A stretch of DNA of 5,715 nt from Desulfobacterales bacterium (GTDB taxonomy: Bacteria > Desulfobacterota > Desulfobacteria > Desulfobacterales > Desulfosalsimonadaceae). The stretch spans positions 1-5,715 of the forward strand of contig SKZX01000407.1 in assembly GCA_007127175.1 (NCBI GenBank). The letters are read 5' to 3'. Made by a program: the position numbers and the translations under genes. The notes under the pieces are model-generated. The model was not told the origin of the DNA. It did no database searches and worked only from the letters and a program-made list of their open reading frames with translations. Below are positions 1 to 5,715 of this stretch, one piece after another (position 1 is the stretch's first letter; each line of letters begins with the position of its first letter).

Positions 1-1205
1 CCGATATTGCCCGACTGCGCCACGACCCCGACCGACCCGGGCCCGGGACGCACGTGGCTGCCGGTGCAGAAAAAACCGGCAGGCGGGTTGCAGATCCCCA
101 TGGTGTTCGGGCCGATGATATATATGCCATGTTGACGGGCTTTTTCCACCAGCGCCCGCTCCTTTCGAAGCCCTTCTTCGCCGGTCTCCCCGAAGCCCGA
201 TGCGATGAGCAGCATGCTGGATATTTTTTTCGCCGCCATCTCGGGTATCAGGTCGGGAACTTTTTCTGCGGGAATGGTTACCACGGCCATGTCCACACGT
301 CCCGGTATATCGGCAAGGGACGGATAGACGGGCAGGCCGGCGATTTCACCGCCTTTGGGGTTAACCAGGTAGACGTCCCCGTCAAACCCGGCGCCAAGGG
401 TGTTGGTGAGCAGTGTGTATCCCCATTTTCCAAGCTGTCCGCTAGCACCCACGAAGGCTACGGATTTCGGGTAAAAAAAGGACCCCACGATGCCCGGTTC
501 GACCGGGGGAAGATGGCTCTCTTCTGCTGGCCGGGCGCCCTTGATGACCAGGGCGTCCACCGCGACCGGTTTCCCCTTGGGTGTTATGATGATCGGGTTG
601 ATGTCGACTTCCCGTATTTCCGGATCTTCCGTGACCATTTCCGAAAGGTTGACCAGGATGTCGACCAGCGCCTCTTTGTCGGCCGCTTCCTCACCCCGGA
701 ATTCCGCCAGAATTTTGACGCCCCGGATGTCTTCGATCATGTGCCGTGCGTCGACCCGGGAAAGAGGTGCCAGCCGAAAACTGACATCGGAGACGACTTC
801 GGTGAGCACGCCGCCAAGCCCGAACATGATCACGCTGCCATACTGCTTGTCCTGGAACGCGCCCGCCACCAACTCCCTTTTGCCGGATACGTGCGGCTGC
901 ACGAGAAAACCCTCAAGGTCGGCCCCGGCTCTCTCTGCAATCCCCGCAGCCGCCGCTTCAACAGCGGCCCGGTCGGACAAATGGACGCATACAAGGTTTT
1001 TTTCGGTTTTGTGCATCAGGGCCCTGCCAAGGCCCTTGAGCACCACCGGGTAACCCGTTTCATCAGCCGCGGCGGCCGCATCGGAAATGTCTTTTGCCAT
1101 TCGCTCCGTCACGACCGGAATGTTCCGGCCCGCCAGCAACTTCTTTGATTCCCACTCCGTCAGCGCGGCTGCAACAGAGGTCAATGATGCGTTTGTCTTT
1201 TTCAT
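1..1205 (-). CDS. NDP-forming acyl-CoA synthetase (acetate--CoA ligase family), ATP-grasp-first fusion; partial, C-terminus off the window
   Basis: Enzymes of this family interconvert acyl-CoA plus ADP and phosphate with acid, CoA and ATP, through a phosphohistidine. I translated the minus strand from ATG 1205: 401 residues are open to the window edge with no stop. Residues about 15-225 look like the ATP-grasp (beta) domain: lysine K57 in VVLKGLG, HKTE at 65-68 (H65 matches the beta-subunit histidine of archaeal ADP-forming acetyl-CoA synthetase), MFGLGGVLTEVVSD at 127-140, and EVDINPIII near 199-207. Residues about 242-375 look like the CoA-binding Rossmann domain, with FVGAS at 251-255 and GPNTMG at 365-370. 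VAQSGNI at 395-401 opens the ligase domain. The main phosphorylated histidine would lie beyond the edge. An in-frame ATG at 1217 would add MDQV; I prefer 1205 because GGA lies 7 bases upstream, while 1217 has no Shine-Dalgarno. Substrate (acetate, other acyl) cannot be told. Confidence 0.88.
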   Translation of the reverse strand, partial: MKKTNASLTSVAAALTEWESKKLLAGRNIPVVTERMAKDISDAAAAADETGYPVVLKGLGRALMHKTEKNLVCVHLSDRAAVEAAAAGIAERAGADLEGFLVQPHVSGKRELVAGAFQDKQYGSVIMFGLGGVLTEVVSDVSFRLAPLSRVDARHMIEDIRGVKILAEFRGEEAADKEALVDILVNLSEMVTEDPEIREVDINPIIITPKGKPVAVDALVIKGARPAEESHLPPVEPGIVGSFFYPKSVAFVGASGQLGKWGYTLLTNTLGAGFDGDVYLVNPKGGEIAGLPVYPSLADIPGRVDMAVVTIPAEKVPDLIPEMAAKKISSMLLIASGFGETGEEGLRKERALVEKARQHGIYIIGPNTMGICNPPAGFFCTGSHVRPGPGSVGVVAQSGNI

Positions 1206-1390
1206 AACCTGATCCATCGAGGGCTATAAGTTTATTGTGCTGCTGTAAGCCCGACAAGGGGCGTGGCAGCAAAATCGGTTTGAGGGAGCTCTAAGGACAG
1301 TAACCTATATTACCGGCGTCTGTTTGTCAAAAAGGTTATCAAAAACAGGTGCGATTTGGTTGCTTTTTGGCACGGCTTGCCTTAGAAAAG

Positions 1391-1408
1391 AACTGTTCGG
1401 GAACGGTT
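1391..1408. promoter_or_regulatory. Operator-like inverted repeat upstream of the lipoprotein gene
   Basis: AACTGTTC (1391-1398) and GAACGGTT (1401-1408) are inverted repeats matching at 7 of 8 positions around a GG centre. The 18-bp dyad ends 22 bases before the ribosome binding site. Its size and place fit a dimeric regulator site or a small leader hairpin; no regulator is identified and the role is inferred. Confidence 0.35.
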
Positions 1409-1430
1409 TTGCGCAGGGCAATTGCCTTTT

Positions 1431-1436
1431 AAGGAG
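1431..1436 (+). promoter_or_regulatory. Ribosome binding site that fixes the lipoprotein start
   Basis: AAGGAG lies six bases before ATG 1443. It falls inside the reading frame extended back to TTG 1422, so it argues for the ATG and against the TTG. The ATG start also puts the lysine-rich end of a signal peptide right at the N-terminus. Confidence 0.85.
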
Positions 1437-1442
1437 AAAAAG

Positions 1443-2267
1443 ATGGTTAAAAAACATGTTATATGGCTCTTTGCTGCCGTATTTTGCATCGCGGGCTGCC
1501 GGATGATCGAGCCTTTTTTTGCCAAACCGACGGTTTCCTTTGAAAAAATGACCCTGCAGGACATGACCCTGTTCGATGCCACCCTGCTTTTCACCCTTGC
1601 CGTTCACAACCCGAACCCCGTGGGCATCGTGATCCAGAAGGCAAACTACACGCTCTCCATTGATGAAGCACAAATGGCAAGCGGGACAATGAACAAGCAC
1701 CTCAGCGTTCAGGCCGGCGGATTTTCCGCCTTTGACCTGCCCGTGCACATTCATTTCATGGATTTTTTCAAGTCCGCAAGCGCCCTTGCCCTTCGCGACG
1801 AAGTGGCATACGATCTGTCCGGTACATTTGATGTCATGGGGTTTACCATTCCATACAGCGCCCGGGGCAGATTCAAGCTGCCGGAATTTCCTGAAATATC
1901 AGTCAAGTCCATCAATGTTTCACAGCTCAGCCTGTCAGGGGCAAGCATAAATGTAATGCTATCGGTTGCAAACCCGAACGATTTCGCAGTCGGCCTCGAC
2001 GGTTTCCGATACGCCCTTGAAACGGGCGGGCACAAACTGGTTGACGGTTCCGTTCAGAGCCTCCCGAAGATAGGCAAAAATGAAAGGGTGGATATTGCCG
2101 TGCCGGTTGACATCAGCTTTCTTTCCGCTGGCCGTGCAGCAAGGCATTTGCTCGAAAGCAGCGCCGCCCCGTACACACTTACAGGGGACATGGTTTTCAA
2201 CGTGCCGGGCGCAGGGAAAAAAACGGTTCCGTTTTCCAGGACCGGCAATGTGTCTTTGACCCGATAA
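1443..2267 (+). CDS. Lipoprotein with two tandem LEA14/WHy-type domains (LEA type 2 family)
   Basis: The predicted product has 274 residues. It starts with a lipoprotein signal peptide: K3 K4, a hydrophobic stretch at about 6-17, and lipobox IAGC at 16-19, so Cys19 should be lipidated after signal peptidase II cleavage. Residue +2 is Arg, not Asp, which by the usual Lol rule favours the outer membrane. The mature part reads as two related beta-rich modules, about 33-148 and 152-268. Each has an alternating strand leading into an NPN-type turn (HNPNP 55-59, ANPND 176-180), then a YxL strand (YTLSID, YALETG) and a later VPVDISF or LPVHIHF strand. This is the pattern of the LEA_2/WHy fold, known from plant dehydration proteins and bacterial periplasmic lipoproteins, whose biochemical role is unclear. 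The gene appears monocistronic, with a strong AAGGAG site. Family assignment is from motif recognition; no function is claimed. Confidence 0.88.
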   Translation: MVKKHVIWLFAAVFCIAGCRMIEPFFAKPTVSFEKMTLQDMTLFDATLLFTLAVHNPNPVGIVIQKANYTLSIDEAQMASGTMNKHLSVQAGGFSAFDLPVHIHFMDFFKSASALALRDEVAYDLSGTFDVMGFTIPYSARGRFKLPEFPEISVKSINVSQLSLSGASINVMLSVANPNDFAVGLDGFRYALETGGHKLVDGSVQSLPKIGKNERVDIAVPVDISFLSAGRAARHLLESSAAPYTLTGDMVFNVPGAGKKTVPFSRTGNVSLTR

Positions 2268-2297
2268 ATGACGTGCCGCGCTGAGCTGTTACAAATA

Positions 2298-2345
2298 GGA
2301 CACGCCTGTATATAAAAACACACACTCCAGGCGTTTGCCTTGTCC
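2298..2345. repeat. Branched inverted repeat downstream of the lipoprotein gene
   Basis: GGACA (2298-2302) pairs with TGTCC (2341-2345). Inside, CGCCTG (2303-2308) can pair with CAGGCG (2328-2333), leaving TTTGCCT (2334-2340) bulged. Alternatively AGGC (2329-2332) can pair with GCCT (2337-2340) over a GTTT loop. The two inner pairings exclude each other. No T-run follows, so it is not a standard rho-independent terminator, although it may mark the 3' end of the lipoprotein transcript. Confidence 0.45.
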
Positions 2346-2563
2346 GTTAGTTCTGGCTTGACCCCTCCTTCCTTCCAAATAAAAAGCAAATAAAAACAGA
2401 CTGCTGCACCAAATAAACCGAAAAATCTTCATCAGTGGCATTTTTATTGCTATCTTTCTTGTTAAAGAAAAAAAGCCAACAAAAAAAACAAAAGGAGGTG
2501 CAGACACACCATTTTTTCAAGAGGCCTTTTAAATGGGCCTGTTAGCACCAGCAAACGCCATCA

Positions 2564-2601
2564 TTTCTTTTTCTCCTCTTTTTCCCTTCATTTTCCCTCC
2601 C
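2564..2601. repeat. Homopyrimidine tract with an 18-bp perfect mirror repeat
   Basis: Of 38 bases, 37 are pyrimidines on the plus strand, the only exception being A2590. Within it, positions 2567-2584 form a perfect mirror repeat: CTTTTTCTC followed by CTCTTTTTC. Homopurine-homopyrimidine mirror repeats can form intramolecular triplex DNA (H-DNA). Whether 9-base arms suffice in the cell is uncertain. Confidence 0.6.
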
Positions 2602-2604
2602 AAT

Positions 2605-2642
2605 CCATGTTCCCCGTATTTTTGAGAAAGCGGGGAACATGG
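2605..2642. repeat. Perfect inverted repeat, 12-bp arms (strong hairpin)
   Basis: CCATGTTCCCCG (2605-2616) and CGGGGAACATGG (2631-2642) are perfect reverse complements around a 14-base loop. Further pairing of TTT (2619-2621) with AAA (2627-2629) is possible. No U-tract follows on either strand, so a simple terminator is unlikely. It does not show the conserved ends of integron attC sites. It could be a leader structure, a REP-like element or a protein site. Confidence 0.75.
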
Positions 2643-2662
2643 ACCGACCTTTTCAGGCCGGT
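2643..2662. repeat. Second hairpin directly abutting the first
   Basis: ACCG (2643-2646) pairs with CGGT (2659-2662) and CCT (2648-2650) with AGG (2655-2657), with one A/C mismatch and a TTTC loop. It begins on the base after the preceding inverted repeat, giving a tandem double hairpin. A REP or small-RNA reading is possible but unproven. Confidence 0.45.
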
Positions 2663-2688
2663 AGGCTTCTGCGACCGCAAACTAAGCA

Positions 2689-2716
2689 TTGATTTTTTCA
2701 AAAACGGTTATATAAG
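2689..2716 (+). promoter_or_regulatory. Probable sigma70-type promoter of the alpha/beta hydrolase gene
   Basis: TTGATT (2689-2694, four of six to the -35 consensus) and TATAAG (2711-2716, five of six to the -10 consensus) are separated by 16 bases. Transcription would begin near 2723, giving a leader of about 58 bases before ATG 2781. A small hairpin, TGGGT (2725-2729) with ACCCA (2735-2739), would lie at the very 5' end of that leader. If real, it rules out the upstream ATG 2607 for this transcript. Confidence 0.45.
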
Positions 2717-2780
2717 AAAGACTGTGGGTGTTTTACCCAACAATATCCTTTTCAATTCAAAGGGAACGAATTCAGGGCTC

Positions 2781-3386
2781 ATGAAAGACGAAACAGTTGA
2801 TATCAGAAACTTCCAGTGCCGGATGATATCCAACAAAGGCAAGGGGTCTCCCATCATTTTCCTCCACGGCTACATGTTCACAAGCGATGTCTGGAATGAA
2901 GTCGGGCTTCTCAGAATGCTTGAACAGCGCAACATTCCGTTTAAAGCCATTGACATGCCCTATGGCAAAATCAGTGAAAGCGCGCCCAGAACGAGCTCGG
3001 CTGAAAAAAACGTTGCGCTCCTGTCTGCCGTTGCCGGAAGGGAACCCGTTATCGTGGGTGCAAGCCTCGGCGGTTATATCGCATTGAAATACAGCGTCTC
3101 CAATCCGGTGCGCGGCCTTCTGCTGGCGGCGCCCGTCATGAGCATGCAGGAAGACCTCGTAAAACACTATCCCGATTTCAAGGCAAACGTATCGATTGTT
3201 TACGGGGATGGCGACAATATCGTTTCGGAAAATGAAATGAAAAAGCTGTCCAAATGCTTCAACGCGGAACTCAAGGTCTACAAAAACGCGTCTCACCCGG
3301 CTTACCTGGATTATCCCGAGCGGTTTATTGAAGATGTGCTCGAACTTTACGGGGCTGCAACCGGAAACGAAAACGCACACCTGTAA
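2781..3386 (+). CDS. Small alpha/beta-hydrolase fold protein
   Basis: The product has 201 residues, short for the fold (usually about 250-300), and seems to lack a sizeable cap domain. Features in order: strand IIFLHGYMFTS at 25-35, where HGY gives the oxyanion hole; nucleophile elbow GASLGG at 93-98 with Ser95; VYGDGDNIV at 140-148 with the likely acid Asp145; and NASHPAYL at 169-176 with the catalytic His172. The triad is therefore complete. No signal peptide or membrane segment is seen, so it is probably a cytoplasmic esterase, thioesterase or related hydrolase; the substrate cannot be told. The frame is open back to ATG 2607 (58 more codons), but that start lies in a hairpin arm, has no ribosome binding site and precedes the likely promoter. 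ATG 2781 has only a weak, close AGGG (2774-2777). The gene converges on PBP1A, 64 bases away. Confidence 0.85.
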   Translation: MKDETVDIRNFQCRMISNKGKGSPIIFLHGYMFTSDVWNEVGLLRMLEQRNIPFKAIDMPYGKISESAPRTSSAEKNVALLSAVAGREPVIVGASLGGYIALKYSVSNPVRGLLLAAPVMSMQEDLVKHYPDFKANVSIVYGDGDNIVSENEMKKLSKCFNAELKVYKNASHPAYLDYPERFIEDVLELYGAATGNENAHL

Positions 3387-3395
3387 ACAGGCCTG

Positions 3396-3422
3396 CCGGT
3401 GTCGGGCGGACAGCCGCACCGG
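3396..3422. terminator. GC-rich hairpin in the convergent spacer, possible terminator
   Basis: CCGGTG (3396-3401) pairs with CACCGG (3417-3422), and CGG (3403-3405) with CCG (3414-3416) after a bulged T. It lies between the convergent stops of the hydrolase (3386) and PBP1A (3451), where a shared terminator is expected. The T-run at 3437-3441 is too far from the stem for a classic rho-independent terminator on the plus strand, and the minus strand has none, so confidence is modest. Confidence 0.35.
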
Positions 3423-3450
3423 TGAACCGCTTCCCGTTTTTCAGCCGTAT

Positions 3451-5715
3451 TCAGTGCCCCATCCTGAAGAAATCCGCCGCTTCTGTAACCGCATCCGGCC
3501 TGCGGGTTCTTTCCCTTGGAACCGTTCCTTCCTTAAAGCATTCGTTAATAACCCGCCGGGATTCATCTATCGGGAGCAGCCCGGTATCTGCATCGATCAT
3601 TGCGAAAACCACGCTGTCCGGGACTGAAAAAAACCGCCGGGGCTTGTCCTTCAAAACAGCCTGCGTGTAATCGAGCCAGATGGGGGCCGCGGCCCGGGAC
3701 CCGGTTTCCCGGGCGCCCAGGGTCTCGTGATTGTCAAGGCCCACCCACACACCGGTCACGTACTCCGGCGTATACCCTACAAACCATGCGTCATTAAGGT
3801 TGTTGGTGGTTCCCGTCTTTCCTGCTACCGGGCGGTTCAGGGCTTTGAGGCGCCATCTCGTACCTTCCTGTACAACCTGCTCCATCATGTGGGTCAATAT
3901 GTAGGCCGTACTTTTTTCAATAACCCGTTCCGGTTCGGGGTTTTCAGCATAAATAACGTTGCCGTTCCTGTCTTCGATTCTGCTGATGAATTGGGGCGCC
4001 ACCTTTTCGCCGCCATTGGCAAACACGGCGTACACCCCCACAAGTTCGAGCAGCGAGGTTCCCGAGGACCCCAGGGCAAGGGAAAGGTCCCTGTCCATGT
4101 TGCTTTCAATGCCCATATTCTGAGCATATCTCACCAGGTAGGGGATGCCGATATCCTGCAGGATTTTTACGGTGATGACATTTCTGGAGTGGATCAACCC
4201 GTCCCTCAGAAGGGTGAACCCATGAAATGTGCCGTCGTAATTTCTGGGCTTCCATGTGAAATCCTGATCGACATCCTGAAAAACGATCGGCGTGTCCGCC
4301 AGGGTCGTTGCCGGCGTGTATCCGCGGTCAATGGCAGCGGCGTAGATGATGGGCTTGAAAGCGGAACCGGGCTGCCTTCGGGATTGTACCGCACGGTTGA
4401 ACTGGCTTTTTGAGAAGTCTTTTCCCCCGATCATGGCTTTGACCCTGCCGCTTTCCGGCTCCATGGTTAAAAGGGCCGACTGAACGTCGGGAAACTGCTC
4501 CAGGGAAAGCTCCCATCGGCCATCGGGCGTTGATTTGCCCTCCTTGATGCGGACTTCTATAACGTCGCCTTTGCGCAGCACGTCGCCGGGGTTCCTCACA
4601 AAAACGGTTCCATACGGCACCCCCGGGTCGGGACGACGCGCCCAGCGCATGTCTTCCAGGCGTATTGTTCCAATTTCATTTCCGATCCGAACGCTGACGG
4701 TGTTTTCCGAACCGTCGACATCGACAACAACGCCCAGGGTTATCGCTCCTTTTTGAAGCGGTTCCATATCCAGGGATTCCTGGAGTGCGTGGCTGAAGTC
4801 CTCTATTTCCCGGTTTTCCAGGTTTTTCAAAGGCCCACGGTATCCCCGCCGCTTGTCAACGGCCCGCAGTCCCTTTTCAACGGCCAACCTCGCCGCTTCC
4901 TGCATTTCGATGTTTACATTGGTATAAACGCGCAACCCCCCCCTGTAAAGCATGTCCCTGCCGTACATACCCTCAACGAGCCGCCGGACATGCTCTGAGT
5001 AATGGGGCACTTTTTCCGTGAAAAGGCTCCGCCGGGGTTGAATCTCAATTTTTTGGGCAATGGCTGATTCCCCTTCCTGTTCGGTAATGAACTGCTGGGA
5101 AACCATTCTGTTCAACACGTAAATCTGACGGTTTTTGGCCCTGTCTGGATGGTTGTTCGGTGAATACCGGCTGGGCGCACTGGTAAGGCCGGCGAGCATG
5201 GCGCTCTCCGCCAGTGTCAGGTCCCGGGCGTTTTTTCCGAAATACCGCCTGGCCGCCGCTTCAACACCGTAGGCCCCGTTTCCCAGGTATATCTGGTTCA
5301 AATACAGGTAAAGAATTTCGTCTTTTTCGAAATAACGGTCTATCCGGTAAGCCAGGATTGCTTCTTTTATCTTGCGGGAATAACTGCGCTCGGGGGTCAG
5401 AAAGAAAGATTTTGCCACTTGTTGAGTAATGGTGCTCCCGCCCTGGACGACTGAGCCCGCCTCGATGTTTTTTATAAACGCCCTGGCAATGCTGTATATA
5501 TCGATCCCTTCGTGTTCATAAAAACGGGCATCCTCGGCAGCGATGAAGGCCTTTAGAAGGTGGTCGGGCATTTCGGACAAATCGATAACAAAACGTCTTT
5601 CATCAAAAAATTCGGCTGTCTTTCTGCCGTCATCAGAATAAAAGGTGGTCACCACGGGCGGGTTGTATTCTTCAAGCTTGGTGATCAACGGCAGATCCCT
5701 GCTGTAATAGTAGTA
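3451..5715 (-). CDS. mrcA: Penicillin-binding protein 1A, bifunctional peptidoglycan transglycosylase/transpeptidase; partial, N-terminus off the window
   Basis: This enzyme polymerises lipid II into glycan strands and cross-links their peptides in the periplasm, anchored in the inner membrane. The visible 754 residues begin YYYYSRDLP, the stretch just after the membrane anchor in this family, so only the cytoplasmic tail and anchor are missing. Numbered from the first visible residue, the GT51 domain has EDARFYEHEG with catalytic Glu61, GGSTITQQ at 92-99, and the second Glu133 before LYLNQIYLGNGAYG. An OB-type insertion with RRGYRGPL follows at about 289-296. The transpeptidase domain has SAFK (nucleophile Ser451, Lys454), SRN (510-512) and KTG (633-635) in GKTGTTNN. 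All key residues are present, so it should be active and beta-lactam sensitive. Two in-frame TTG/GTG-type starts would be spurious: homology-like sequence continues to the edge. No upstream signals are visible. Confidence 0.95.
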   Translation of the reverse strand, partial: YYYYSRDLPLITKLEEYNPPVVTTFYSDDGRKTAEFFDERRFVIDLSEMPDHLLKAFIAAEDARFYEHEGIDIYSIARAFIKNIEAGSVVQGGSTITQQVAKSFFLTPERSYSRKIKEAILAYRIDRYFEKDEILYLYLNQIYLGNGAYGVEAAARRYFGKNARDLTLAESAMLAGLTSAPSRYSPNNHPDRAKNRQIYVLNRMVSQQFITEQEGESAIAQKIEIQPRRSLFTEKVPHYSEHVRRLVEGMYGRDMLYRGGLRVYTNVNIEMQEAARLAVEKGLRAVDKRRGYRGPLKNLENREIEDFSHALQESLDMEPLQKGAITLGVVVDVDGSENTVSVRIGNEIGTIRLEDMRWARRPDPGVPYGTVFVRNPGDVLRKGDVIEVRIKEGKSTPDGRWELSLEQFPDVQSALLTMEPESGRVKAMIGGKDFSKSQFNRAVQSRRQPGSAFKPIIYAAAIDRGYTPATTLADTPIVFQDVDQDFTWKPRNYDGTFHGFTLLRDGLIHSRNVITVKILQDIGIPYLVRYAQNMGIESNMDRDLSLALGSSGTSLLELVGVYAVFANGGEKVAPQFISRIEDRNGNVIYAENPEPERVIEKSTAYILTHMMEQVVQEGTRWRLKALNRPVAGKTGTTNNLNDAWFVGYTPEYVTGVWVGLDNHETLGARETGSRAAAPIWLDYTQAVLKDKPRRFFSVPDSVVFAMIDADTGLLPIDESRRVINECFKEGTVPRERTRRPDAVTEAADFFRMGH

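Larger units (their letters stand above)
1206..1442. other. Divergent intergenic region between the CoA ligase and the lipoprotein gene
   Basis: These 237 bases hold no convincing gene and must contain the start signals of both divergent genes. On the minus strand a weak sigma70-like pair can be drawn: TTGTCG (1258-1253), 17 bases, TAAACT (1235-1230), each four of six to consensus, so only tentative. On the plus strand TATATT (1306-1311) resembles a -10 box but has no -35 at proper spacing, and TTGTCA (1324-1329) resembles a -35 without a good -10. An inverted repeat and a ribosome binding site near the lipoprotein gene are listed separately. Confidence 0.6.
2268..2780. other. Long non-coding, A/T-rich, structure-dense intergenic region
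   Basis: About 510 bases lie between the lipoprotein stop and the preferred hydrolase start with no convincing gene on either strand. The base composition changes from the GC-richer flanking genes to A/T-rich DNA. A-tracts lie at 2381-2385, 2392-2396, 2421-2425, 2468-2474 and 2481-2488. In order it holds a branched inverted repeat (2298-2345), the A-tract stretch, a homopyrimidine tract (2564-2601), two adjacent hairpins (2605-2662) and a likely promoter (2689-2716). Possible meanings are a regulatory region, a small RNA, or the remnant of an inserted element; the sequence alone does not decide. Confidence 0.7.

Noticed and set aside
54..1148. A 364-codon plus-strand open frame over the CoA ligase gene
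   Set aside because: The minus strand gives a clear acyl-CoA synthetase across the same bases. The plus-strand translation has no domain pattern and is an antisense shadow.
1367..1380. TTGGCACG followed by TTGC, resembling a sigma54 promoter
   Set aside because: Only three bases separate TGGCAC from TTGC, where the sigma54 -24/-12 element needs five, so GG and GC are two bases too close.
2289..2507. 72-codon minus-strand frame with a hydrophobic N-terminal part
   Set aside because: Its phenylalanine- and lysine-rich composition follows from the A/T-rich DNA, it has no ribosome binding site that I can see and no recognisable motif.
2498..2545. Plus-strand GTG frame of 15 codons beside the strong AGGAGGTG motif at 2493-2500
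   Set aside because: The GTG overlaps the Shine-Dalgarno-like sequence itself, so it could not use it, and no other start lies at proper spacing.
2529..2564. Minus-strand 11-codon frame (MMAFAGANRPI) preceded by GAGGAG at good spacing
   Set aside because: The Shine-Dalgarno match comes from the purine-rich strand of the homopyrimidine tract, and the peptide is too short and featureless to support as a gene or leader peptide.
2605..2642. Integron attC site or rho-independent terminator as explanation of the perfect hairpin
   Set aside because: There are no GTTRRRY/RYYYAAC ends or extrahelical-base pattern of attC, and no U-run follows the stem on either strand.
2772..3419. 215-codon minus-strand frame over the hydrolase gene
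   Set aside because: The plus strand encodes a complete alpha/beta hydrolase with its catalytic triad; the antisense frame has no family pattern.
3727..4413. 228-codon plus-strand frame inside the PBP1A gene
   Set aside because: It is antisense to the transpeptidase domain with its intact SAFK, SRN and KTG motifs, and shows no features of its own.

Overview
The window looks like chromosomal DNA of a diderm (Gram-negative) bacterium. A deltaproteobacterium of the Desulfobacterota type is my best guess. The reasons are a class A PBP of the 1A type with the Gram-negative OB insertion, a lipoprotein with a clear lipobox, and a fused NDP-forming acyl-CoA synthetase of a kind common in anaerobes of that group. 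The taxonomic call is inference; no rRNA or other marker is present.

Layout, left to right. (1) Positions 1-1205, minus strand: the N-terminal 401 residues of an NDP-forming acyl-CoA synthetase, cut by the left edge. (2) 1206-1442: a divergent intergenic region with an operator-like inverted repeat and a strong ribosome binding site. (3) 1443-2267, plus strand: a lipoprotein with two tandem LEA14/WHy-type domains. (4) 2268-2780: about 510 bases with no convincing gene. It is A/T-rich and dense in structure: a branched inverted repeat, A-tracts, a homopyrimidine mirror repeat, a perfect 12-bp-arm hairpin followed at once by a second hairpin, and a plausible promoter. (5) 2781-3386, plus strand: a small alpha/beta hydrolase with a complete Ser-Asp-His triad. 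(6) 3387-3450: a short convergent spacer with a GC-rich inverted repeat. (7) 3451-5715, minus strand: penicillin-binding protein 1A, with its cytoplasmic and membrane N-terminus cut by the right edge.

The genes do not form an obvious pathway. Each appears to be its own transcription unit: the CoA ligase and lipoprotein are divergent, and the hydrolase and PBP1A are convergent. The lipoprotein and PBP1A both act in the envelope; the synthetase and hydrolase look cytoplasmic.

I do not see a clear new multi-gene system. The least explained part is the 2268-2780 gap, whose inverted and mirror repeats would merit a genome-wide copy search. The domain order of the CoA ligase (ATP-grasp first) is also worth noting.
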